A DNA stretch of 24,642 bases from Pinguiococcus pyrenoidosus (lineage: Eukaryota > Sar > Pinguiophyceae > Pinguiochrysidales > Pinguiochrysidaceae). The translations under genes were made by a program, and so were the position numbers. The notes under the pieces were generated by a model that was not told the DNA's origin, did no database searches, and saw only the letters and a program-made list of their open reading frames with translations. This document shows, piece by piece, positions 17,494-24,642 of this stretch (the first letter of the stretch is position 1; each line of letters begins with the position of its first letter). The DNA lies in the NCBI GenBank assembly GCA_019677205.1, contig JAAMXY010001212.1:1-24642 (forward strand), read 5' to 3'.

Positions 17494-19146
17494 ATGCTCC
17501 GCGGTCTGCTTACTACCTTGGCCGTGCTGGCTCCGGCTTGGGCGGCGCCGCTGGATGGCGGCGTTCCCGAGCAGCGGCACCTGGCGCTCGGCGTGGCGGC
17601 GAATGTGGCGTCGTCGAACGGCGTCGCGATCACGTGGATCACCACGCTTGGCGCCGGCTCCTCGGCCACCGTCCGCCTGAGTTCCACTAGCGCGGCGGAA
17701 GTGCAGAGCGGCGGGGGCAAGGTGTACACCGGCCAAAAGTACGACTACTCCTACGTCGACGAGCGGCACAGCGTGCCGTATCAGTCCGGCGACATCTTCC
17801 GCGTGTTCATCACGGACCTGGAGCCGCGGACGACCTACTGGTACGCCGTGGACGGCGCCCCGACGGACGTGCGCGCGTTCACGACGGTGCCGGCGGCCGG
17901 CGACGGCACCAAGTTCAGCGACAGCAGCGTCTTGGAGATCGCCGTCATGGGCGACCTGGGCCAGACGGAATTCAGCGAGCAGACCGTCAACCGCGTGTGC
18001 CCCAGGTGCGCCACGGCGGGCTCCGCGCCGATCGGGAACAGCGACGCCGCCTTCGCGATCATCGTGGGCGACCTGGCCTACGCCGATGGCGATCCGGAGC
18101 GATGGGACGAGTGGGGCCGCTTGACGGAGCCGCTGGCGTCGCGCATGCCGCTCATGTTCTTCCCGGGGAACCACGAGATCGAGATCGACGAGGACACCAT
18201 GGTGCCCTTCGTCAACTACCGCAACCGCTACGTGATGAGCCAGGCGCAGGACGAGATCATCACGCCGGGAGAGGTCTTCGACTGGCACACCTACGACTTC
18301 AACTTCACCTACGAGGGCGGCAGCAGCTACTACAGCTTCGACGTCGGTCGCGCGCATTTCGTCATGCTCAACACCTACGTGGACACCACGGTCGACTCGC
18401 AGCAGTACAGCTGGCTCCTGAACGACCTGACGACCCTCAACCGCACGACGACGCCCTGGGTCTTTGCGTTCCTGCACGGCCCGTGGTACAACTCCAACCA
18501 CGTCCACCAGAACGAAGTGGCCACGGACAACTCGCGGGCGGCCATGGAGCCGCTCATGGAGCAGTACGACGTCTCGATGGTCTTCTCGGGCCACGTGCAC
18601 AGCTACGAGCGCTCGCATCCGGTGTTTGAAGACGTCGTGTTCGAGGCTGGCCAAGCTCCCATCTACGTCGTCGTCGGCGACGGCGGCAACCACGAGGGCC
18701 TGTACAGCGACTTCAGCCCGCAGCACTGGACCGCGTACCACAACGGGAGCAGCTACGGCCACGGCCGCATCAAGATCTTCAACGACTCGGTGGCGACCTG
18801 GGAGTGGTTCCCCAATCACCTCGCCACGGCCGAGGACAGCGTCGCCGTGACCAACCTCGCGCAGCGGAGCCTGCAGTCCGACGACGACAAGAAGGTCGAC
18901 ACGGACACGCGCGAGGGCGACATCCTCGGCGGCACCGTGGTCGTCGTCGTGTTCGTGTCGATGATCGTGGCGGCGCTCGTGGTGACCTATCGCCGACGAA
19001 AGGCTTTCCTCAAAGCGACCGACCACGACCCGCTCATCTCCAGCCTGGACAGGGACGAGCCCAGCTCGCCGGCAGCATCGCCCCGCACGGAGGAGAAGTC
19101 GGATATCGAAATCGCCAGGAACGAGGACTTCGACGGCGAACTGTAA
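17494..19146 (+). CDS. Membrane-anchored purple acid phosphatase
   Basis: An intronless frame of 550 residues starts at ATG 17494, chosen because a signal peptide follows at once (M-L-R-G-L-L-T-T-L-A-V-L-A-P-A-W-A, cleavage expected near residue 18). An N-terminal fibronectin-like domain (about 25-130) precedes the metallophosphatase domain. All five metal-binding blocks of purple acid phosphatases are present: G-D-L-G near 153, G-D-L-A-Y-A-D-G near 192, G-N-H-E near 225, L-H-G-P-W-Y-N with His 328, and G-H-V-H-S-Y-E-R near 366. Enzymes of this family hydrolyse phosphate monoesters with a binuclear metal centre, usually in secretory, vacuolar or extracellular compartments. A hydrophobic helix at about 481-499 is followed by R-R-R-K and a 50-residue cytosolic tail with D-H-D-P-L-I, which fits an acidic dileucine sorting signal. 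The enzyme is therefore probably type I and may act in a lysosome-like compartment. Confidence 0.93.
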   Translation: MLRGLLTTLAVLAPAWAAPLDGGVPEQRHLALGVAANVASSNGVAITWITTLGAGSSATVRLSSTSAAEVQSGGGKVYTGQKYDYSYVDERHSVPYQSGDIFRVFITDLEPRTTYWYAVDGAPTDVRAFTTVPAAGDGTKFSDSSVLEIAVMGDLGQTEFSEQTVNRVCPRCATAGSAPIGNSDAAFAIIVGDLAYADGDPERWDEWGRLTEPLASRMPLMFFPGNHEIEIDEDTMVPFVNYRNRYVMSQAQDEIITPGEVFDWHTYDFNFTYEGGSSYYSFDVGRAHFVMLNTYVDTTVDSQQYSWLLNDLTTLNRTTTPWVFAFLHGPWYNSNHVHQNEVATDNSRAAMEPLMEQYDVSMVFSGHVHSYERSHPVFEDVVFEAGQAPIYVVVGDGGNHEGLYSDFSPQHWTAYHNGSSYGHGRIKIFNDSVATWEWFPNHLATAEDSVAVTNLAQRSLQSDDDKKVDTDTREGDILGGTVVVVVFVSMIVAALVVTYRRRKAFLKATDHDPLISSLDRDEPSSPAASPRTEEKSDIEIARNEDFDGEL

Positions 19147-19245
19147 ACTCTGCCCACCAACCTTTCATATGTGTCCAAGAAGAACCGACCTGTCCCATGT
19201 CCCAGGAAAAGAAGAAAGGTGGCATCGCAGCTCAGCTGCATGTCG

Positions 19246-19414
19246 CGGGTTGCACGTTGCGAATAATCGGGTTGCGAACTGCAAGTTGCGAATTTCGGGT
19301 TGCAGGTTGCAAGTTGCGAATTGCGAATTGCAAAAGGATGAGTTGCGGGTTGCAAATACGGATCTGCGCATTGCTCATGACGAAATGTGTATCGTGCATT
19401 GCGAATTGCGATGG
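19246..19414. repeat. Degenerate tandem repeat, unit GTTGCGAA
   Basis: Roughly twenty copies of a 7-8 base unit (GTTGCGA, GTTGCAA, ATTGCGA, GGTTGCG) follow the stop of the phosphatase gene by 100 bases. Copies are diverged and spacing varies by a few bases. Confidence 0.8.
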
Positions 19415-19487
19415 AATAGTTAGCCCCTTAGTTGCTTCGATTAGGTAAAGCTAGTTTCAGTGAAGTTAGCATCCACTAGCATAGGAT

Positions 19488-19516
19488 TTCTTTCCGCTGA
19501 TTTCACGCGGAAAGAA
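19488..19516. other. Perfect 10-base inverted repeat, 9-base loop
   Basis: TTCTTTCCGC at 19488-19497 is exactly complementary to GCGGAAAGAA at 19507-19516. It would form a stable hairpin in RNA or DNA. It lies about 340 bases after the phosphatase stop, and no function is known. Confidence 0.75.
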
Positions 19517-19958
19517 GTGGCCAAAAGCGCGCGGTAATCGAAATGTGCCACGCGCTGCTGTACGCTGAAGACGGGTGGAGTTTTTTTTGACAGACTTGGC
19601 ATCGATGCGCAAGCGCGAGCTCCGTCTCATGGTGATATGTCTTCCCTCTGCCTGCGCAGTTCCTCGAGTGTTATAAAGCTTTCCGTTTTCGAGGCGTCTC
19701 CATTGTTCGCTCTTCTAGCTTTGCATGGCGCTTCGGGGTTGCTTGCGGCAGCGCTCCAGATCCTTTTGCCTTGGAGGCGTCCCCGAAAGGAAGAGAAAGG
19801 CGGCGACAACACGAGCAAGAGACCAAACACGACACAAGGTCAAAAAGGGAGACGCATGAAGCTGAAAAGAGAAAAGGAAAGACAATTAAGCAAACATCAA
19901 CGAACACACGACAGCACTTGCTGGACGAACGTGCTTTCAGCTTACAACAAATACGGTA

Positions 19959-19959
<1 letters not shown>

Positions 19960-19999
<40 letters not shown>

Positions 20000-20006
20000 T
20001 GACGTT
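19960..20006. repeat. GAC trinucleotide tract
   Basis: About 12 near-perfect GAC/GAT units lie 70-120 bases past the stop of the minus-strand coiled-coil gene, so the tract may sit in that gene's 3' untranslated region. Confidence 0.9.
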
Positions 20007-20079
20007 GTTGACACCTGCGAGACTCTTTTGTGACTGGTTCTCTGCCGCGGCGCGTCTCCAACCTCTCCGCTCTCTAGTG

Positions 20080-21305
20080 CTACAAGTCTGTCTCTGGGTC
20101 CTCAACGTCCGGAGCAGACGGGTTTCCATGCGTCTGCTTCACTTCCCCCGCGCCGTCCGAATCCACGTCGTCATCATGCTGGAGCGGATTGGCCTGCACC
20201 AGCAAGTTCTGATCCTCCTGGTCGAAGCCGTAGATCTTGCGCTTTCGCTGCGACCGCGGGCTGGACGCTCCCCGAAGCACCGAGTCCTGGCTCAAGAGGC
20301 GCTTGAGCTCCCGATTCTCCACCTGCAGCGCATTGAGCGCGTTCTCCAGATCGTGCAGCCTCCGCACTTGCCGCGCGTGCCTCTCCGTCTTCGGGTCATC
20401 CTATCCCCCCCAAAAGCAGAGACGAATCAATGCAGCTGTTTCAGGTCCAGACGAGATAGAGAGGGAAGGCCAAAGAGCCACGAGGCAGTCGCCACTTTCT
20501 GCTCCGCCTCACCTGGATCCGGATGATTTTCTCCACCGGCGTATCGACCGCAATGAGCGCCTCTGTAGGGGCAAGTTGGTTAGGAAGGACCGGACCGCCA
20601 AGGCAGAACCAAAGGCATGCCAGTCTCCGCTCTGGAGCCGTCGCCGCCGCAGCCGGGGCAAGACCTCTCTGGGCCGAGCACGCAAGAAGAGAAGAAGACA
20701 ACCCTCCTCCCCTCACCTTTCACCGCTTCTGCCAACGCCGCGGTCGTCTTATGCGCCAGTCCAGCGTCGCCCACGCGGTTGCGCAGCACGGGGTTGACCC
20801 TCCGCAGCTGCTCCATGTGTCCCTCCAGCTCCTCGATGCGCTTGTCCATCTCCTGCTCCCTGCGCGCCTCTCCGCCGATGCGCTCCACCAGCGTGCCATA
20901 CAACGAGCTGTCCGCAAACACCGTCCGACTGTTTCGTCGTTCCAGACGTCCGCTCTGGTGCAGCGACACCTGCGACAGCCCCCGCGCGCTCTTGTCCCTC
21001 GGGAAGGCGGCCTTGGCCGCGTAGCGCACACAGGCGAACAACACGCACGGCAACAGCAGCACCAACAGCCAGACGAGATTGGCGGCGGAGCCGCCGCCGT
21101 CGTCGGACGGCTCTGGCGATGTGGCGTTCATACTACTAGGCCAGTCTGACCATGGGGCCCCCGAGAGAAAGCTCGCCTGCTCCGGGTAGGTGGGGAACGA
21201 CTCGGCGCCAACGGCGGGAAAGGGGCCAAAATGGCACTGCGGCGGAGGCGGAAGGAATTTGGGCAGAACAGATGTCGTCGCGGGAGACGAGCGGAGCTGT
21301 AGCAT
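20080..21305 (-). CDS. Single-pass membrane protein with coiled coil
   Basis: Three exons on the minus strand, 21305-20717, 20562-20513 and 20400-20080, give 319 residues. The introns are 154 bases (GTGAGG...CTACAG) and 112 bases (GTGAGG...GGATAG), and all joins are in phase. The start may be ATG 21305 or the later ATG 21131, just before the membrane helix; the first 58 residues are Pro/Ser-rich. A hydrophobic helix lies at about 77-94 (L-V-W-L-L-V-L-L-L-P-C-V-L-F-A). Heptad-rich helices follow (E-M-D-K-R-I-E-E-L-E-G-H-M), continue through the 50-base second exon (V-D-T-P-V-E-K-I-I-R-I-Q), and end in a leucine-zipper-like segment, L-E-N-A-L-N-A-L-Q-V-E-N-R-E-L-K. The tail is acidic. The arrangement resembles an organelle-membrane tether, but I recognise no family. 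It is divergent from the MAPEG gene. Confidence 0.7.
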
Positions 21306-21721
21306 GGTGAAATAAGTGAATTATTCTGGCGAGGAACGCGGAGTCGAATATACGCGGAATAAGTAGAAATTCCGTTTGTGTGGACGCACCAATTGGTGGT
21401 AGGCTGTGAGGTTCTGTCCAATGAAAGGGGCTATATGACGTAGTGTCATGGTAAAAAGCGCACCATACAGGGACAGCGGCCTTGAAAAGGTCTTCCTTTT
21501 GAAACAAGCATGGTGCAAAATCTTTCTAAATATGCTGTAATTCACATCACATAGTCTCTCCCGGAAACACGATCCTCAATTTTGAAACAGGATCGCTCTC
21601 CGCCGTTCCGTCGAGTTCCACGGACGCCGGAGATTCGCAGCCACACAGGGTTTGACCTCTCCGCCGCCTCTTCCGTCTCTTACCGCAGCCAGGGCGCCGA
21701 ACCGCCGAGCAAGTCCCCAGA
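21306..21721. promoter_or_regulatory. Shared upstream region of coiled-coil and MAPEG genes
   Basis: These 416 bases separate two divergent starts and must contain promoter elements of both genes. The left half is relatively AT-rich compared with the surroundings. A GGCGGGAAA site lies at 21213-21221, inside the neighbouring first exon unless that gene starts at its second ATG. No TATA box is obvious. Confidence 0.4.
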
Positions 21722-22487
21722 ATGTCGAAAGCCGCCACTCTCGAGGTACCGAGCGCTTGGTGCGCGCGAAGGATAGCTGCTCCCGCGCGCTTCCGAAGCT
21801 GAGACTCTTTCAAATCCTCTTGGCGCGCAATCCGCGCAGATCAACTCAGCTGCTCTGAAGGCCGCCAGCGTCGCCACGGCCATTGTGTTCTCCAAGTGCG
21901 TCGCGGTGAACCTGGCGCAGGCGGTGCTCAAGTTCCAGGTCCGCATCCGAACGTGCGCCCGAAGCCGCCGAAGCCGCTCATCTCCGCACGACCTCGCAGT
22001 TGGGCAGCCGACCGCCGGAGGACAGCGACGTCGCTGGCCTCATCGGCTTCGGAGAGCAGACCAAGTTCGGAACGAGCGACTCGGGAAGTGATGCGCTCGC
22101 GCGCGTGGAGCGCATTCAGGCGAATGACAACGAGAATGTGCCCTTCGGTCTTGTGCTCATCTGGGCCGGCGTCTTGGCCACGAAGAATCCCTCTCTCCAC
22201 GCCAAGCTAGCTCTAGGTGCGTGCGGCGCGTGTGTCCCTGCTTTGCTCTGCCTTTTGTCGGGGAACTGCTGCTTTGCTGTGTTTTGGGTGCAGCGGGGAG
22301 AACGGAAGGGAAGCTGACAAGGCTGTGCCGCTTTGCCGCTTTGCCGCTTTGCCGCTTCTGTACAGGATTCGCCGCGAGCCGCCTTGTGCACACCATAGCG
22401 TACAGCACGAAGCTCTCGCTGCTTCGGAGCACGTCCTACATGGCGGGCGTCGGCTGCATGGTGGCGATGCTGGTGGGCATCCTGTAG
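21722..22487 (+). CDS. MGST1-like MAPEG membrane glutathione transferase
   Basis: Four exons, 21722-21745, 21840-21938, 22000-22216 and 22366-22487, give 153 residues; MGST1 has 155. The introns are 94, 61 and 149 bases, all GT-AG, and every join is in phase. The first exon codes only M-S-K-A-A-T-L-E. The first hydrophobic segment (A-T-A-I-V-F-S-K-C-V-A-V) matches MGST1 helix 1. A loop with R-P-P-E-D-S-D-V-A-G aligns with the N-P-E-D-C-V-A-F stretch of MGST1. Then comes the MAPEG signature V-E-R-I-Q-A-N-D-N-E-N-V-P-F, whose Arg and Asn-Glu-Asn positions help bind glutathione. The last exon has R-L-V-H-T-I-A-Y, matching the R-I-Y-H-T-I-A-Y segment, and ends in a final hydrophobic helix. The protein should be a four-helix trimer in the ER or mitochondrial outer membrane, conjugating glutathione to electrophiles or reducing lipid peroxides. 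Substrate is not readable. Confidence 0.9.
22327..22358. repeat. 8-base tandem repeat TGCCGCTT, four copies
   Basis: Four perfect copies form part of the pyrimidine-rich tract just before the acceptor of the third MAPEG intron (acceptor AG at 22364-22365). Confidence 0.9.
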
Positions 22488-22892
22488 ATGGTGATCGCGG
22501 TGTTGCGAAGGAGCGAGCAGGCGGCGCCCTCTGGGCGCCATCTTGCGATCTTGGCATCAACCAAGCGAGGCTTTGCCATCCATACCTGGCACCAAGAAGA
22601 GGATGGCGCAGTGCGCTTGTGGTTTGTATGGCCGCCTCGCCGCGCCTCTCTTGAACGCAGAAGCAAAACCTACAGTAGCAGTGCCAATCCCCGCGACGTC
22701 TCCCACTGCAATCGCCACCGCAATCCTCTCCTCCGGTGCAATAAGCGCTCGAGCGGCATCGCGCCGCAACTCGAGTTCCACAGATGCCACCATGTCACAG
22801 CTCTCATTCGAATCTCCGAACTCGGAGAAGAAGAATGTCGGGAGGGAATCTCAGAAGATCACGCTACAGGAGGATGCCACAAGCTAAAAATG

Positions 22893-22922
22893 CGCAAATC
22901 AGCAAATCAGCAAATCAGCAGA
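22893..22922. repeat. 8-base tandem repeat GCAAATCA
   Basis: Three perfect copies and a partial fourth lie within the spacer after the MAPEG gene. Confidence 0.9.
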
Positions 22923-22945
22923 TCGACAGGATCGACACCAAACGA

Positions 22946-22982
22946 TAAAAACAAAAACAAAAACAAAACCAAAAAAAAAAAA
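22946..22982. repeat. A-rich tract, AAAAAC units and poly(A)
   Basis: Several AAAAAC units pass into a run of twelve A. TTTTG/TTGG-rich sequence follows at once and is partly complementary to it. Confidence 0.9.
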
Positions 22983-23015
22983 GGGTTTTGTTGGTTTGTT
23001 GGTTTGGATAATTCC

Positions 23016-23043
23016 TATTACCAGACCATTATTACCAGACCAT
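23016..23043. repeat. 14-base direct duplication TATTACCAGACCAT
   Basis: Two perfect, abutting copies lie about 30 bases after the A-rich tract. Confidence 0.95.
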
Positions 23044-23212
23044 GACAGACGGACACGACCAGATTGCCTGCTTTCGTCACTGACCATGTGCGGACATTGG
23101 ACGCGGGTATAGCGTTTCCCTTGCTCGCGGGTATGATAGGTAAGATGGACAGAGATGTGTAAGTGACGAAATGGACTGTAGAGTGGGCTCAGCAGAAAGG
23201 TGTACATCTTTC

Positions 23213-24627
23213 CTAGGGATCGTTGATTGGGTACGCCATCCGAAGGCGGCAATCGTTGTAAAGGACATGAGTGCAGTTGCTGCATACGAATGCATTGCAG
23301 ACGCACTGCGTCGATGTAATGGATGATGCACACAGGTAACATATTTCCCTTCGCTCTTCTTGGGTCTGTCCGCGAGGTCGAACCACTTTCTCACGGCCGG
23401 GAGTCAGACCGGAAGGGACGCCGCGCGGCCGAGAACGGTTGCGATGGTCATCCTCCGTTTGCTTGTCTACGACGTCTTCCTGCTGACTAGACTGGACCAC
23501 TTTCTCACGGCCGGGAGTCAGACCGGAAGGGACGCCGCGAGGCCGAGAACGGTTGCGACGGTCATCCTCCGGGTCCTTGTCTACGACACCTTCCTGCTGG
23601 CTAGACTGAGACCGCAGAATGACACGATACTTCTTTGCGCTCTTGAGAAGCGTCCACTTTACCATCGCCTTCAAAGTATACAGGGAAGGTGATGCATCTA
23701 AAGGCGCCATTCGATCTCCATACGCCGACGCGCTGACGAAGACGGCCGAGCGTGGCGGACAGCCTGCCTGCGAAGAAAACTCTGCTGCCCTTTCCCAATT
23801 GTCTTTCACCAGCACGCCCTCGATCACGACATGATGAGTCCTGCAACGATTTTATCAGAGGAAGGCGACCATCGGCCAGCCCAAACGGACGACATTTCCC
23901 ACCTTGTTTCAAAGGCTTCCCGAGGCTGTGATTGCAGTGTGGTGAAGTACGACACGGGCCTCGACATGAAAGGAAGGACCTCTTCACGAAGGATTGCTTC
24001 CTCTAAGTCTTCTTTCGGTAGAGGCCTCCCGTATTGGACAACCCTCGGACATGTTTGGCTATTATGCGTCCCTGCCTCCCCGCAAAACCCACAATGGTAT
24101 ACCCCACGGGCGCGTGACGCCCCTCTTCCACGACGGTACTCGGAGCGCGTACTTGGGACCCTCCGTACCGAGGGCCGACAAGAGGGAACTCGATTCCCCG
24201 GTGCGGGTGCGAGCGTCCCGGGCAGCGATGCTTCTGCGTTGCTCATCAGGTACTGGCCGGTTCTTGATCTTAGGATCTCCCAAAGGCTCTCGGGACGGGG
24301 AGCCTCGAGGATGCCATTAAGCGTAGGCAGATCTCGCTCAAATTCCGCCCTCGCGGCTTCCATGAATCCAACCAGCCTACTAGCCCAATCGGTTTCACCA
24401 CTGCGGCGCGCCGCCTCCAGGAGCGCATCGAAGGAGCGTTTAATCTCGGAATACGTGGGTTGTATACGCTGGGGATGTGAAGGCCTTTGCGACTCTGCTG
24501 TTCTCGTCTGCCGATCATCTCTTCCTTGAGAGGCGCCTCCATGAGACACACGCACTTCACCCGTGTCGTCCTCATCTGAAGCAACGTTGTCGACTCCCTT
24601 GTCGAGGGTATGCGTGCAAGCTCCGGG
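23213..24627 (-). CDS. Zinc-knuckle protein with duplicated basic repeat, partial
   Basis: Two exons are visible on the minus strand, 24627-23903 and 23840-23213. The intron of 62 bases (GTGGGA...CGTTGCAG) joins two overlapping frames in phase and gives 450 residues. No ATG lies in frame near the right edge. TAG at 24628-24630 reads as a splice acceptor (TTCCTTAG), so the start probably lies outside the window. The N-terminal part is acidic then helical. Near residue 190 is C-G-F-C-G-E-A-G-T-H-N-S-Q-T-C-P, a C-x2-C-x5-H-x4-C knuckle similar to those at the ends of MULE/FAR1-type transposases and other nucleic-acid-binding proteins, with one extra residue. After the intron come a folded-looking segment, two 38-residue repeats rich in Arg (R-N-R-S-R-P-R-G-V-P-S-G), and a terminal cysteine cluster (C-x2-C-x8-C-x-C-x4-C-x2-C). 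Binding of nucleic acid is likely; a transposon-derived origin is possible but no catalytic domain is visible. Confidence 0.66.
23382..23609. repeat. 114-base tandem duplication inside coding exon
   Basis: Two copies, 23382-23495 and 23496-23609, differ at about nine positions. The first 44 bases of each are identical. The unit is 38 codons long and keeps the frame. The copies differ by four amino acids, all in the acidic half, while the Arg-rich half is unchanged. Confidence 0.92.
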
Positions 24628-24642
24628 CTAAGGAACTTACGC

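Larger units (their letters stand above)
19147..20079. other. Spacer between convergent phosphatase and coiled-coil genes
   Basis: The spacer holds the 3' ends of two converging genes. It contains a GTTGCGA-type tandem repeat, a perfect 10-base inverted repeat, and a GAC tract. A plus-strand frame at 19637-19963 (108 codons) has a hydrophobic stretch near residues 22-44 and then becomes highly basic; a minus-strand frame covers the same bases. I see no basis for choosing either as a gene. Confidence 0.45.
22488..23212. other. Spacer between MAPEG and zinc-knuckle genes
   Basis: Two overlapping frames on opposite strands, plus 22603-22887 (94 residues, Ser/Ala-rich) and minus 22557-22793 (78 residues), lack recognisable domains. 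Neither is called a gene. The right half holds an 8-base tandem repeat, an A-rich tract and a 14-base duplication. It should contain the 3' ends of both flanking genes, which converge here. Confidence 0.4.

Noticed and set aside
17071-19026. Minus-strand open frame of 651 codons opposite the phosphatase
   Set aside because: It mirrors the GC-rich phosphatase exon. All catalytic motifs are on the plus strand.
19671-20129. 152-codon minus-strand frame with a run of valines
   Set aside because: The valine run is only the GAC tract read backwards; the rest has no protein features.
1-24642. CRISPR arrays, bacterial operons, rRNA genes or insertion sequences
   Set aside because: No spaced direct repeats, Shine-Dalgarno-led gene chains, rRNA segments or terminal-inverted-repeat elements were seen; the gene structure is eukaryotic.

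Overview
This window looks like nuclear DNA from a GC-rich, gene-dense unicellular eukaryote (protist or alga). The evidence is that most genes are split by short GT-AG introns, which I place at 61-154 bases wherever two frames of one protein family can be joined. The products are also eukaryotic in type: a PI31-type proteasome regulator, a microsomal glutathione transferase, a purple acid phosphatase with signal peptide and transmembrane anchor, a NACHT-WD40 protein and a type II membrane glycoprotein. I cannot name the species. An 80-base run of N shows it is a draft assembly.

Layout from left to right: (1) 2-847 (+), end of a DUF4116 repeat protein that probably starts before the window. 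(2) 1595-2225 (+), two-exon PI31 C-terminal-domain protein ending in a proteasome-docking HbYX-like tail. (3) 2516-8553 (-), three-exon gene for a 1954-residue NLR-like protein with a NACHT ATPase, a long helical middle and about a dozen WD40 repeats. (4) 9195-11337 (+), two-exon nuclear-looking acidic protein interrupted by the assembly gap. (5) 11614-12072 (-), small membrane protein. (6) 13545-16077 (+), three-exon type II membrane protein with a glycosylated coiled-coil stalk and a beta-helix head. (7) 17494-19146 (+), intronless purple acid phosphatase with a membrane anchor and a sorting-type tail. (8) 20080-21305 (-), three-exon single-pass coiled-coil membrane protein. (9) 21722-22487 (+), four-exon MGST1-like MAPEG enzyme. 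(10) 23213-24627 (-), two visible exons of a zinc-knuckle protein with a recent 114-base internal duplication, running off the right edge.

The genes are not an operon and show no shared pathway. Three divergent pairs (3/4, 5/6, 8/9) share upstream regions, and two convergent pairs (2/3, 4/5) have short 3' spacers. Spacers are rich in simple repeats: GGAT, 15-base and 7-8-base units, GA/CT and GAC tracts.

The most interesting items are the NLR-like NACHT-WD40 gene, the coiled-coil/beta-helix surface-type protein, and the orphan zinc-knuckle protein. All splice models are read by eye and need transcript support. Family names rest on motifs I can see; no database search was run.
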